7,124 nucleotides of DNA from Actinomycetes bacterium (GTDB taxonomy: Bacteria; Actinomycetota; Acidimicrobiia; Acidimicrobiales; RAAP-2). Positions 1 through 5,655 of this stretch are shown here, piece by piece. Location: the NCBI GenBank assembly GCA_021806055.1, contig JAJZYE010000047.1, forward strand, positions 1 through 7,124, written 5' to 3'. The notes beneath the pieces are model-generated. The model ran no database searches. It was not told where the DNA came from and saw only the letters and a list, made by a program, of their open reading frames with translations. Position numbers and translations under genes: made by a program. The first letter of the stretch is position 1. Each line of letters begins with the position of its first letter.

Positions 1-1
1 G

Positions 2-574
2 GACGTCTTCTGCGATCGGGGCGCCTTCGACCGCGACGAGGCGCGCACTGTCCTGGGCGCCGCGCGCGACGCGGGGCTCGCGCTGCGCGTGCACGCCAAT
101 CAGCTGGCGGACCTCGGCGCGGTGACGCTGGCCCTCGAGTTCGACGCCGCGAGCGTCGACCACTGCACGCACGTCACGGACCGCGACGTGGCCGCGCTCG
201 GTGCCTCGTCCACGGTGGTCACGCTCCTACCGGGCGCGGAGTTCTCCACCCGCTCGCCCTACCCCTCGGCGCGCCGCTTCCTGCGCGCGGGCGCCACCGT
301 GGCGCTGGCCACGGACTGCAATCCCGGCACCTCCTACGTCACCAGCATGGCCCTGATCATCGCCCTGGCCGTGCGCGAGATGGAGCTCAGTCCCGACGAG
401 GCGCTGTGGGCGGTGACGCGCGGCGGGGCGCGGGCCCTGCGCCGTGACGACGTGGGACACCTCGGGGTGGGGGCCCGGGCGGATTTCGTGGTCCTGGACG
501 CGCCGCGCGCGGCCCACCTGGCCTATCGCCCGGGTACGAGCCTGGTCGCCGAGACCCACCGCGCGACGCGCTGA
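2..574 (+). CDS. hutI: Imidazolonepropionase, 3' part (5' end outside window)
   Basis: This cytosolic amidohydrolase opens the ring of 4-imidazolone-5-propanoate to give N-formimidoyl-L-glutamate, the third step of histidine degradation. About 190 C-terminal residues are visible, reading from base 2, of roughly 400 usual for the family. Family signatures seen in order, numbered from base 2: a GAF segment near the start; HANQL (His 31, where amidohydrolases place a metal ligand followed by a catalytic acidic or amide residue); DHCTH (from residue 53); LLPGAEFSTR with a following YPSAR; and ATDCNPGTS with Asp 105 at the expected metal-ligand position. The frame stays open to the left edge, so the true start lies upstream; the GTG at 89 falls inside the conserved core and is not a start. 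The stop is TGA at 572-574. Other hut genes may lie upstream, but that is inference. Identity is secure. Confidence 0.95.
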   Translation, partial: DVFCDRGAFDRDEARTVLGAARDAGLALRVHANQLADLGAVTLALEFDAASVDHCTHVTDRDVAALGASSTVVTLLPGAEFSTRSPYPSARRFLRAGATVALATDCNPGTSYVTSMALIIALAVREMELSPDEALWAVTRGGARALRRDDVGHLGVGARADFVVLDAPRAAHLAYRPGTSLVAETHRATR

Positions 575-611
575 CCCTGCCGCGACGCCGGGCGGGCGCG
601 GGGCCGTCGAC

Positions 612-623
612 GGGTGCCCACCC
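612..623. repeat. Short inverted repeat ahead of the ATPase gene
   Basis: GGGTG and CACCC face each other across two bases directly upstream of the proposed -10 box at 625. It could be an operator half-site pair or a chance dyad in GC-rich DNA. The 62-base gap between hutI and the ATPase gene shows no U-tract terminator. Confidence 0.25.
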
Positions 624-624
624 C

Positions 625-630
625 TAAAGT
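625..630 (+). promoter_or_regulatory. Candidate -10 box (TAAAGT) of a leaderless promoter for the AAA+ ATPase gene
   Basis: TAAAGT fits the actinobacterial TAnnnT -10 pattern and stands out in very GC-rich DNA. Exactly six bases separate it from ATG 637, so transcription would start on or next to the A of the start codon. There is no purine-rich ribosome binding site before the ATG, which agrees with a leaderless mRNA. No convincing -35 element is seen. Confidence 0.5.
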
Positions 631-636
631 GCCCCT

Positions 637-2061
637 ATGAGCACCCCGTCGGCCCCCGACCTCCCCACCACGCGCGGCGCGCTGCGCGCCAGTGCCTACC
701 GGCCCCGCTCGGTGCGCGAGGAGATCCGCGAGAACCTGGAGGGCCGGATTCGCGAGGGGCGGGCGCTCACGTCCTCGGTGCTGGGCTACGAGGACTCGGT
801 ACTGCCCCAGCTCGAGACGGCGCTGCTGGCGGGTCACGACATCATCCTGCTCGGTGAGCGAGGTCAGGCCAAGACGCGCATCATCCGCTCGCTGGTCGAG
901 CTGTTGGACGAGTGGCTGCCCATCGTTGACGGCTCGACCGTGCGCGACGACCCCTTCGCCCCGATCTCCGCGTTCGCCCGCGACCTCGTGGCGCAACTGG
1001 GCGACGACACGCCCATCGCGTGGGTGCACCGCAGCCAGCGCTTCGCCGAGAAGCTGGCCACCCCCGACACCTCGATGGCCGACCTGATCGGAGAGGTCGA
1101 CCCGATCAAGGTCGCCGGTGGCCTCTTCCTGGACGACCCCCACGCGCTGTCCTACGGGCTCGTGCCCAAGTCGAATCGGGGGATCTTCGCGATCAACGAG
1201 CTGCCCGACCTCGCCGAGCGGATCCAGGTCGGTCTGTTGAACGTGCTCGAGGAACGCGACGTGCAGATACGCGGGCACCTCGTTCGCCTCGAGCTGGACC
1301 TGCTGGTCGTGGCGACGGCCAATCCCGAGGACTACACCAATCGGGGTCGTCTCATCACGCCCCTGAAGGACCGGTTCGGTTCCCAGATCCGCACCCACTA
1401 CCCCGAGGACCTCTCGACCGAGATCGCGATCATGCACGCCGAGGCGGCGCTCCCGACCTCGCCCGTGCCGATCCGGGTCCCGTGGTTCATCGACGACATC
1501 GTCGCGCGCGTCAGCCACGTCGCGCGCCGCTCGCACGTCATCAGCCAGCGCTCGGGGGTGTCCGTGCGCCTGTCGATCGCGAACTACGAGACCGTGGTCG
1601 CCAACGCCCTGCGTCGCACGCTGCGCACCGGCGACGCGGCCGTCGTGCCGCGGGTCAGCGATCTGAGCGCGGTCGTCCAGTCCACCCAGGGCAAGATCGA
1701 ACTCGACACGATGGACGACCAGGAGCCCGACCAGGTGATCGCCGCGCTGGTGGCCCTGGCCGTGCGCCAGTGCTTCAGCGAGCACGTGACCCTGACCGAG
1801 GCGCCGGCCATCGTCGCCGCCTTTCGCGACGAGGTCGTCGTGCACACGGGTGACGACCTGGCCGACCAGGCCTACCTGGACGTCCTGGCAACGATGGCGC
1901 CGCTCGCCGCGCCGGTGCACCGGCTGGCGGGTGATGACGCCAGCCCGGGCGAGCTCGCCGCCGCGGTCGAGTTCGTCCTGGAGGGCCTCTACCTGACCAA
2001 GCGCTTGGCGAAGGACGCGGCGGGACCACGAGCCCTGTACCGCACGCGTGATCGCTCGTGA
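637..2061 (+). CDS. MoxR/Mg-chelatase-type AAA+ ATPase (partner of the downstream VWA protein)
   Basis: A 474-residue cytosolic AAA+ ATPase of the MoxR/magnesium-chelatase I-subunit clade. Visible elements: Walker A GERGQAKT (73-80); a Walker B region GIFAINEL (182-189), in which Asn 187 takes the usual Asp position while Glu 188 is kept; sensor 1 in ATANPED (Asn 229); a probable arginine finger in KDRF (Arg 246); and a sensor-2-like SVRLS (Arg 311). The C-terminal third is helical and lacks a recognisable extra domain. No signal peptide or membrane segment is visible. Such ATPases work with VWA proteins to remodel complexes or insert metals, and the next gene is exactly such a partner, overlapping this stop by GTGA. 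ATG 637 is chosen because it begins a typical polar N-terminus and sits six bases after a -10-like box. Homologues are often labelled 'magnesium chelatase', but no tetrapyrrole genes are in view, so that substrate is not supported. The client is unknown. Confidence 0.88.
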   Translation: MSTPSAPDLPTTRGALRASAYRPRSVREEIRENLEGRIREGRALTSSVLGYEDSVLPQLETALLAGHDIILLGERGQAKTRIIRSLVELLDEWLPIVDGSTVRDDPFAPISAFARDLVAQLGDDTPIAWVHRSQRFAEKLATPDTSMADLIGEVDPIKVAGGLFLDDPHALSYGLVPKSNRGIFAINELPDLAERIQVGLLNVLEERDVQIRGHLVRLELDLLVVATANPEDYTNRGRLITPLKDRFGSQIRTHYPEDLSTEIAIMHAEAALPTSPVPIRVPWFIDDIVARVSHVARRSHVISQRSGVSVRLSIANYETVVANALRRTLRTGDAAVVPRVSDLSAVVQSTQGKIELDTMDDQEPDQVIAALVALAVRQCFSEHVTLTEAPAIVAAFRDEVVVHTGDDLADQAYLDVLATMAPLAAPVHRLAGDDASPGELAAAVEFVLEGLYLTKRLAKDAAGPRALYRTRDRS

Positions 2062-4049
2062 GCGCGCGCTACGACTTCCGCCGCCGCCGCGAGGACGAGA
2101 CGGACGATCTGGCGGTCGACGAGTTGCTGCGGGCCGTGTCCGAGGACCTGCTGGAGAGCGGCGATCTGGACGGCGCGCTGGACCGGGTGCTGAGCGAGGG
2201 ATTCGTGACCGCCGACGGCCGTCGCGTCGAGGGGCTGCGCGACCTGCTGGCCCGCGTGCGCGCGCGGCGCCGCGACCTGGAGACGCGGGCGAACCCCGAC
2301 GGCGAGCTGCAGCGCTATCGCGAGTGGCTCGACGAGATCGAGGCGCGCGAGGACGCCGAGCTCGACGAGTTGGCGGCGCAGGCCGAGGCCTCGGGCGACG
2401 AGCGGCGCGCCGCCGTCACCGGCGAGCTGGTGGCCCAGCGCCGGCTCGAGCGCGAGCTGATGAGCCCGTCGTTGAGCGAGCGCCTCGCCCAGTTTCAGTC
2501 CTACGAGTTCGTGTCCTCCGAGGCCCGTGAGCAGTACGAGGAGCTGATGGCCGAGCTGTCGCGCGACGTGCTCGACACCTACTTCGAGCAGGCCAAGGCC
2601 GCGCTCGGCGACCCCGATCCGGCGGCCCTGGCCCGGTTGCGTGAGATGATGGACGCCCTCTCGACGATGATCGAGCAGGACCGGGCCGGTGAGCCGCTGT
2701 CGCCGTCCTTCGAGGAGTTCATGGAGCGCTTTGGCGACTTCTTCCCCGGAGCGACGTCCCTGGAGGACGTGGTGCGCGCGATGGCCGAGCGGGCCGCGGC
2801 GGCCGAGGCCATGTTCAACTCGTTGTCGGGCGAGCGCCAGGGCGAGCTACGCGCGCTCGTCGAGCAGATGATGGCCAACATGGAGCTCAACTTCTCGATG
2901 CACCGGCTGATGGCGAACCTGCGCCAGGCGGCACCCGACCTCGACTGGCAGCGGGCGAGTCGCCTTCGCGGCGACCAGCCGACGTCGTTCGCCGACGCCA
3001 CGTCGCGGGCTCAGGAGCTGGGTGAGCTGCGCGCGCTCGAGGACTTCGTGACGCGGGCCCACCCCGCCCAGGGACTGCCCGAGGTCGACGTCGACGCCGT
3101 GCGCCGTCACCTGGGTGACGACGCCGCAGCCCACGTGGCGCGCCTGCAGCGGGCCCTGCACGACCTGCGCGAGAGCGGGTTTGTCGATCGCCACGGATCG
3201 CGCACTACGCTCACGGCTCGCGGGGTGCGTCAGATCGGCCAGCAGGCCCTCGTCGAGCTGTTCCGCCAGTTGCGCCACTCGCCGGTCCTCGGCGGGCACC
3301 GCGAGGCGTCCCTGGCTGGGGGCGGTGACCGTGAGGAGACGTCCAAGCCCTGGGAGCCGGGCGAGCCCTTCTCACTCAACCTGCCACGCACCCTGCGCAA
3401 CGCGGTGCTGCGCCAGGGACCCGGCACGCCCGTGCGCCTGCACCCCGACGACTTCGAGGTCGAGGAGTACGAGGCGACGCGTCGCGCGGCGACCGTCTTC
3501 GCCATCGACCTGTCGCTGTCCATGGCGATGCGCGGCAACCTGGTCCCGGCCAAGAAGATGGTCCTGGCGCTGACCCAGCTGATTCGCTCGTCGTACCCGC
3601 GCGATCTGGCGGCGGTCGTGGGGTTCGGCGAGCTGGCCCAGGAGCTGCGCATCGAGGACATCCCGGCACTGACCATCGACTACAACTACGGGACGAACCT
3701 CCAGCACGCGCTCGCGCTCGGGCGCCACCTGTTGCGCGGCGAACGCGGGGAGCGCCAGATCGTGGTCGTCACCGACGGCGAACCCACGGCGCACCTCCAG
3801 GATGACGGCCAGCCCTTCTTCTCGTGGCCGCCGGTGCGCGAGACCCTCGAGCGCACGATGGCCGAGGTGCTGCGCTGCACGCGCGCGGGGATCGTCATCA
3901 ACGTCTTCGCGCTGGACACCGAGCGCACGCAGTTCCCCTTCGTCGAGCAGATCGCGCGCGTGAACGGCGGGCGTACGTTCTACACGTCGGTGGACGAGCT
4001 GGGAGGCTACGTGCTCGACGACTTCGTGCGCCACCACCGGGCCGGATAG
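2058..4049 (+). CDS. VWA-domain protein, chelatase D/CoxE-like partner of the AAA+ ATPase
   Basis: A 663-residue soluble protein. The first ~400 residues are strongly charged and mostly helical, rich in Glu, Arg and Ala, and probably coiled coil in parts (about 60-260). They carry no enzymatic motif I recognise. The C-terminal ~180 residues form a VWA domain with a complete metal-ion-dependent adhesion site: DLSLS (484-488), Thr 546 in GTNLQ, and Asp 573 in TDGEP. In MoxR-VWA and Mg-chelatase I-D pairs, the VWA protein binds the ATPase ring and recruits the target, and that role is inferred here. The start is GTG 2058, overlapping the ATPase stop as GTGA. With no good ribosome binding site, translation probably depends on coupling to the upstream gene. 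No signal peptide or transmembrane helix is visible, so a cytosolic location is likely. It ends at TAG 4047-4049, just before an AT-rich promoter region. Confidence 0.88.
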   Translation: MSARYDFRRRREDETDDLAVDELLRAVSEDLLESGDLDGALDRVLSEGFVTADGRRVEGLRDLLARVRARRRDLETRANPDGELQRYREWLDEIEAREDAELDELAAQAEASGDERRAAVTGELVAQRRLERELMSPSLSERLAQFQSYEFVSSEAREQYEELMAELSRDVLDTYFEQAKAALGDPDPAALARLREMMDALSTMIEQDRAGEPLSPSFEEFMERFGDFFPGATSLEDVVRAMAERAAAAEAMFNSLSGERQGELRALVEQMMANMELNFSMHRLMANLRQAAPDLDWQRASRLRGDQPTSFADATSRAQELGELRALEDFVTRAHPAQGLPEVDVDAVRRHLGDDAAAHVARLQRALHDLRESGFVDRHGSRTTLTARGVRQIGQQALVELFRQLRHSPVLGGHREASLAGGGDREETSKPWEPGEPFSLNLPRTLRNAVLRQGPGTPVRLHPDDFEVEEYEATRRAATVFAIDLSLSMAMRGNLVPAKKMVLALTQLIRSSYPRDLAAVVGFGELAQELRIEDIPALTIDYNYGTNLQHALALGRHLLRGERGERQIVVVTDGEPTAHLQDDGQPFFSWPPVRETLERTMAEVLRCTRAGIVINVFALDTERTQFPFVEQIARVNGGRTFYTSVDELGGYVLDDFVRHHRAG

Positions 4050-4084
4050 AAAGTACTCTTCACCAGGTATTACTCAATTTCCAT

Positions 4085-4113
4085 TTGCATTGTGGCGCAT
4101 TTGCCGCCACAAT
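4085..4113 (+). promoter_or_regulatory. Candidate core promoter of the first whiB-like gene
   Basis: TTGCAT (4085-4090) and CACAAT (4108-4113) are separated by 17 bases and resemble -35 and -10 hexamers. They would start transcription near 4120, about 40 bases before the GTG start codon. The fit to consensus is moderate. A second weak option uses TGTAAT at 4122-4127 as the -10. The whole 4050-4140 stretch is visibly A/T-rich compared with its surroundings, which supports a promoter here even if the exact boxes are uncertain. Confidence 0.35.
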
Positions 4114-4114
4114 G
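4088..4114. repeat. Perfect 10-bp inverted repeat with 7-base loop in the whiB promoter
   Basis: CATTGTGGCG (4088-4097) and CGCCACAATG (4105-4114) are exact reverse complements around the loop CATTTGC. The loop sequence also occurs directly at 4082-4088, giving a 7-base direct repeat 16 bases apart. No U-tract follows on either strand, so an intrinsic terminator for the VWA gene is less likely than an operator or an RNA hairpin. The arms cover the proposed -10 box. Confidence 0.6.
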
Positions 4115-4118
4115 ACAC
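4114..4118 (+). promoter_or_regulatory. GACAC motif (WhiA-like box) upstream of whiB
   Basis: GACAC is the core motif bound by the actinobacterial regulator WhiA, which works with WhiB in Streptomyces. It lies between the two dyads, just after the proposed -10. Five bases are too few to be convincing alone, so this is a hint only. Confidence 0.25.
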
Positions 4119-4134
4119 CGTTGTAATTACAACG
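4119..4134. promoter_or_regulatory. Perfect 16-bp palindrome, probable operator
   Basis: CGTTGTAATTACAACG is identical to its own reverse complement with no spacer. An uninterrupted AT-centred palindrome of this length is typical of a dimeric repressor or activator site. It would lie at or just after the predicted transcription start and 25 bases before the GTG start codon. The binding protein is unknown. Confidence 0.6.
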
Positions 4135-4145
4135 ATGGTGGGAAC

Positions 4146-4152
4146 GGGGGTG
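4146..4152 (+). promoter_or_regulatory. Ribosome binding site GGGGGTG of the first whiB-like gene
   Basis: GGGGGTG differs by one base from the GGAGGTG stretch complementary to the 16S 3' end and lies seven bases before GTG 4160. This supports the GTG start. No other start codon exists in frame between an upstream stop (TAA, 4124) and 4160. Confidence 0.5.
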
Positions 4153-4159
4153 TGACAGC

Positions 4160-4435
4160 GTGGAGATCGTCGAACTACTGAGCGGCCTGGAGGATCAGGG
4201 GTGGCAGGCTCGCTCGAACTGCATGGGTGTGGATCCGGACCTCTTCTTCCCCGAGCGCGGCGCGTCGACGCGCGAGGCCAAGGAGGTCTGCCGGGGCTGC
4301 GTCGTGCGCGAGGAGTGTCTCGAGTACGCCCTCGACAACGGCGAGAAGTTCGGGATTTGGGGTGGGATGAGCGAGCGCGAGCGCCGTCGCCTACGCCGGG
4401 TGCGGGCCCTGGAGCGTCGCTCCCAGGCTGGGTGA
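4160..4435 (+). CDS. whiB: WhiB-like transcription factor, WhiB/WhmD (WhiB2) type
   Basis: A 91-residue Wbl protein, a small cytosolic regulator holding an oxygen- and nitric-oxide-sensitive [4Fe-4S] cluster that acts with the main sigma factor. The four cluster cysteines are present: Cys 21, 44, 47 and 53 (CX22CX2CX5C). The Wbl turn GIWGG follows at 65-69, then a basic SERERRRLRR tail for DNA contact. The segments DPDLFFPERG, STREAKEVC and CLEYALDNGEKFGIWGG resemble the WhiB/WhmD subgroup, which controls septation and sporulation in Streptomyces and mycobacteria. That subgroup call is from memory of the family, not an alignment. The GTG start is the only in-frame choice. It is preceded by an AT-rich promoter with two dyads, implying tight control. 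Its last 45 bases overlap the convergent formimidoyltransferase gene. Confidence 0.93.
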   Translation: MEIVELLSGLEDQGWQARSNCMGVDPDLFFPERGASTREAKEVCRGCVVREECLEYALDNGEKFGIWGGMSERERRRLRRVRALERRSQAG

Positions 4436-5248
4436 CGCCGCGAGGCGCGCCTCGATCGTCGCGTCCTCGCTCAGGGCCAGTTGCGCCCATCGCGCCGGGT
4501 CCTCGCGATCGAGAACGGCGCGCGGCGCGAGGCCGACCAGTTCCGCGTGGTCGACGCCCCGAGGTGCCAGGTGGTCCACCTGGTCGTAGACCTCGCTGAG
4601 GCGCACCGCCCCCACGTCGACCACGTTGCAGCTCACCTGCGCGTCACGCCCGATCGCGAAGCCCAGCGTGCGAAGGCCCGGTCGGCGCAGGGCCGTGGCG
4701 ATGGCCCGCGCGGTCTCGATCGGGGTGTCGGCGAGCCAGAGGTTCCAGGCGACCAAAATGGGCCGGCACCCGACCGCGGACGACCCCCGCGACGCGCTGG
4801 CCCGTGCCGGTCCCCGGTCCGGGGCCAGCGCCTCTCGCAGGCCCCGGCGCACCTCGGGCAGCGTGCGCGTGGTGCCGTCGGGGAGCGGGCCGTAGAAGTA
4901 GACGGGCACGAGCCAGGCGTCGGCCAGCCAGCGCCCCAGGGTGTCGCGCAGGGCGCACGCCTCGTGGGCCCGCGCGGGGTCGAGGGCGACGAAGGGCACC
5001 ACGTCCACCACGCCATTGCGAGGGTGCACGCCGGCGTGGTGGCGCAGGTCGATCAGGCGGTAGGCGCGCGTCGCGAGGGCGATCGCTGACTCGAGCAACG
5101 CGGCGGGCTCGTCGATCAGGGTGAAGACGGAGCGGTGGTGGTCAGGGTCGTGATGGCGATCGCGCAGTGCTGGTCCAGCGACGTGCGCCAGGTCATCGAG
5201 GCGCGCGAGGTCGCGACCCTCAGCTATGTTGACGACGCACTCGAACAC
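4391..5248 (-). CDS. ftcD: Glutamate formimidoyltransferase (single-domain, FTCD N-terminal type)
   Basis: This cytosolic folate enzyme moves the formimidoyl group of N-formimidoyl-L-glutamate to tetrahydrofolate, giving glutamate and 5-formimidoyl-THF. Related proteins can also act on 5-formyl-THF. The 285 residues contain the family opening ECVVNIAEGRD (3-13), DHHRSVFT (36-43), and IDLRHHAGVHPRNG followed by DVVPF. His 75 matches the catalytic His 82 of the mammalian enzyme. The fused cyclodeaminase domain of the animal protein is absent, as is common in bacteria; no cyclodeaminase gene is in the window. GTG 5248 (5248-5246) is chosen because it places the conserved ECV motif at residue 3. 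It starts only 9 bases after the upstream Wbl gene's TAA, with a weak ribosome binding site, so the two are probably co-transcribed and coupled. The stop (TAG, complement of 4391-4393) lies inside the convergent whiB gene. HutI in the same window supports a histidine-degradation role. Confidence 0.9.
   Translation of the reverse strand: MFECVVNIAEGRDLARLDDLAHVAGPALRDRHHDPDHHRSVFTLIDEPAALLESAIALATRAYRLIDLRHHAGVHPRNGVVDVVPFVALDPARAHEACALRDTLGRWLADAWLVPVYFYGPLPDGTTRTLPEVRRGLREALAPDRGPARASASRGSSAVGCRPILVAWNLWLADTPIETARAIATALRRPGLRTLGFAIGRDAQVSCNVVDVGAVRLSEVYDQVDHLAPRGVDHAELVGLAPRAVLDREDPARWAQLALSEDATIEARLAASPSLGATLQGPHPA
4441..4454. repeat. 14-bp perfect palindrome just after the whiB stop
   Basis: CGAGGCGCGCCTCG is its own reverse complement and begins five bases after the whiB stop codon, inside the formimidoyltransferase coding region. 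A second, imperfect dyad (about 4408-4429, CCTGG.AGCG against CGCTCCCAGG) lies within the end of whiB. Either could fold at the 3' end of the whiB transcript, but neither has a U-tract. Confidence 0.35.
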
Positions 5249-5257
5249 CCTGGTGCA

Positions 5258-5506
5258 TTACTGCCAGTCGGTGGGCGAGAAGCGACGCCGGCGTGCGCGC
5301 TGGAGGCGACGACGCTCGCGCTCGCTCTTGCCCCCCCACACACCGTGGTCGACGTGATTCTCCAGGGCGTACTCCAGGCACTGGGCGGCTACCGGGCAGG
5401 TGGCGCAGATCTTCTGCGCGCGCAGCACGCCGATGCCATCGCGGGGAAAGAAGGTGCCCGCCGGGTAGTCCCGACACTTTCCGTCGGCCATCCACTCACT
5501 TGTCAT
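5258..5506 (-). CDS. WhiB-like iron-sulfur transcription factor (second Wbl gene)
   Basis: An 82-residue Wbl protein with the cluster ligands Cys 11, 34, 37 and 43 (CX22CX2CX5C), an FFP motif (19-21), the turn GVWGG (55-59) and a strongly basic end, SERERRRLQRARRRRF, for DNA binding. It is clearly a different paralogue from the Wbl at 4160: its N-terminus is shorter and the region between the first two cysteines differs. I cannot assign it firmly to a WhiB1-7 subgroup. ATG 5506 is preceded by GGGGGTGG four bases upstream, which supports this start. The formimidoyltransferase gene follows 9 bases after its TAA stop, suggesting an operon. Wbl proteins sense redox state or nitric oxide and partner with the primary sigma factor. 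Whether this one controls its neighbour is inference. Confidence 0.92.
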   Translation of the reverse strand: MTSEWMADGKCRDYPAGTFFPRDGIGVLRAQKICATCPVAAQCLEYALENHVDHGVWGGKSERERRRLQRARRRRFSPTDWQ

Positions 5507-5510
5507 GTGC

Positions 5511-5517
5511 CACCCCC
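5511..5517 (-). promoter_or_regulatory. Ribosome binding site GGGGGTG of the second Wbl gene
   Basis: On the - strand GGGGGTG stands four bases before ATG 5506. The same nine bases, ACGGGGGTG, precede the other Wbl gene at 4144-4152. Confidence 0.5.
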
Positions 5518-5534
5518 GTCGGTCTCACGTTCCC

Positions 5535-5540
5535 AGCGTA
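5535..5540 (-). promoter_or_regulatory. Candidate -10 box (TACGCT) of the Wbl-formimidoyltransferase operon
   Basis: TACGCT on the - strand fits TAnnnT and would start transcription about 20-25 bases before ATG 5506, leaving room for the ribosome binding site. No recognisable -35 hexamer is seen. Alternatives in the same divergent gap cannot be excluded. Confidence 0.25.
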
Positions 5541-5551
5541 GTCACCCCTAG

Positions 5552-5579
5552 GTGTCTCTTCGGTTACACTGCGCGACAC
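5552..5579. promoter_or_regulatory. Pair of inverted GACAC motifs in the divergent gap
   Basis: GTGTC at 5552-5556 and GACAC at 5575-5579 are inverted copies of the WhiA core motif, 18 bases apart, upstream of the second Wbl gene. The 3' copy is part of the small palindrome ACACGTGT (5576-5583). This could be a regulator site, but the motif is short. Confidence 0.25.
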
Positions 5580-5634
5580 GTGTTCACAAGCGTGCCCCGG
5601 GGTGCGCGGCGCCGGAGCCCGCGTGCGATGCCGG

Positions 5635-5640
5635 TAGAGT
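5635..5640 (+). promoter_or_regulatory. Candidate -10 box (TAGAGT) for the 92-residue protein gene
   Basis: TAGAGT fits the actinobacterial TAnnnT pattern. It would start transcription near 5647, giving a leader of about 20 bases that contains the ribosome binding site at 5656-5662. No clear -35 box is seen. Confidence 0.4.
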
Positions 5641-5655
5641 GGACCCGGGCCAACC

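Noticed and set aside
523..1920. Long open frame (465 codons) on the - strand opposite the ATPase gene
   Set aside because: It mirrors the ATPase codons in GC-rich DNA. The product is a His/Arg/Gly/Asp-rich string with no domain, and the + strand has unmistakable AAA+ motifs.
3372..4037. 221-codon - strand frame opposite the VWA domain
   Set aside because: It is a shadow of a well-defined VWA domain with an intact metal site, and it has no plausible ribosome binding site.
637..4049. Genuine magnesium chelatase (BchI/BchD or ChlI/ChlD)
   Set aside because: No tetrapyrrole genes are visible, and the VWA protein has a long helical N-terminus rather than the AAA-like domain of a D subunit.
4088..4114. 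Intrinsic terminator for the ATPase-VWA operon
   Set aside because: The hairpin is convincing but no U-tract follows on either strand, and it sits inside the presumed whiB promoter, so an operator or regulatory hairpin is preferred.
4481..5089. 202-codon + strand frame across the formimidoyltransferase gene
   Set aside because: Its composition is Arg/Pro/Gly-rich and low in complexity, and the - strand carries the conserved enzyme motifs including the catalytic His.
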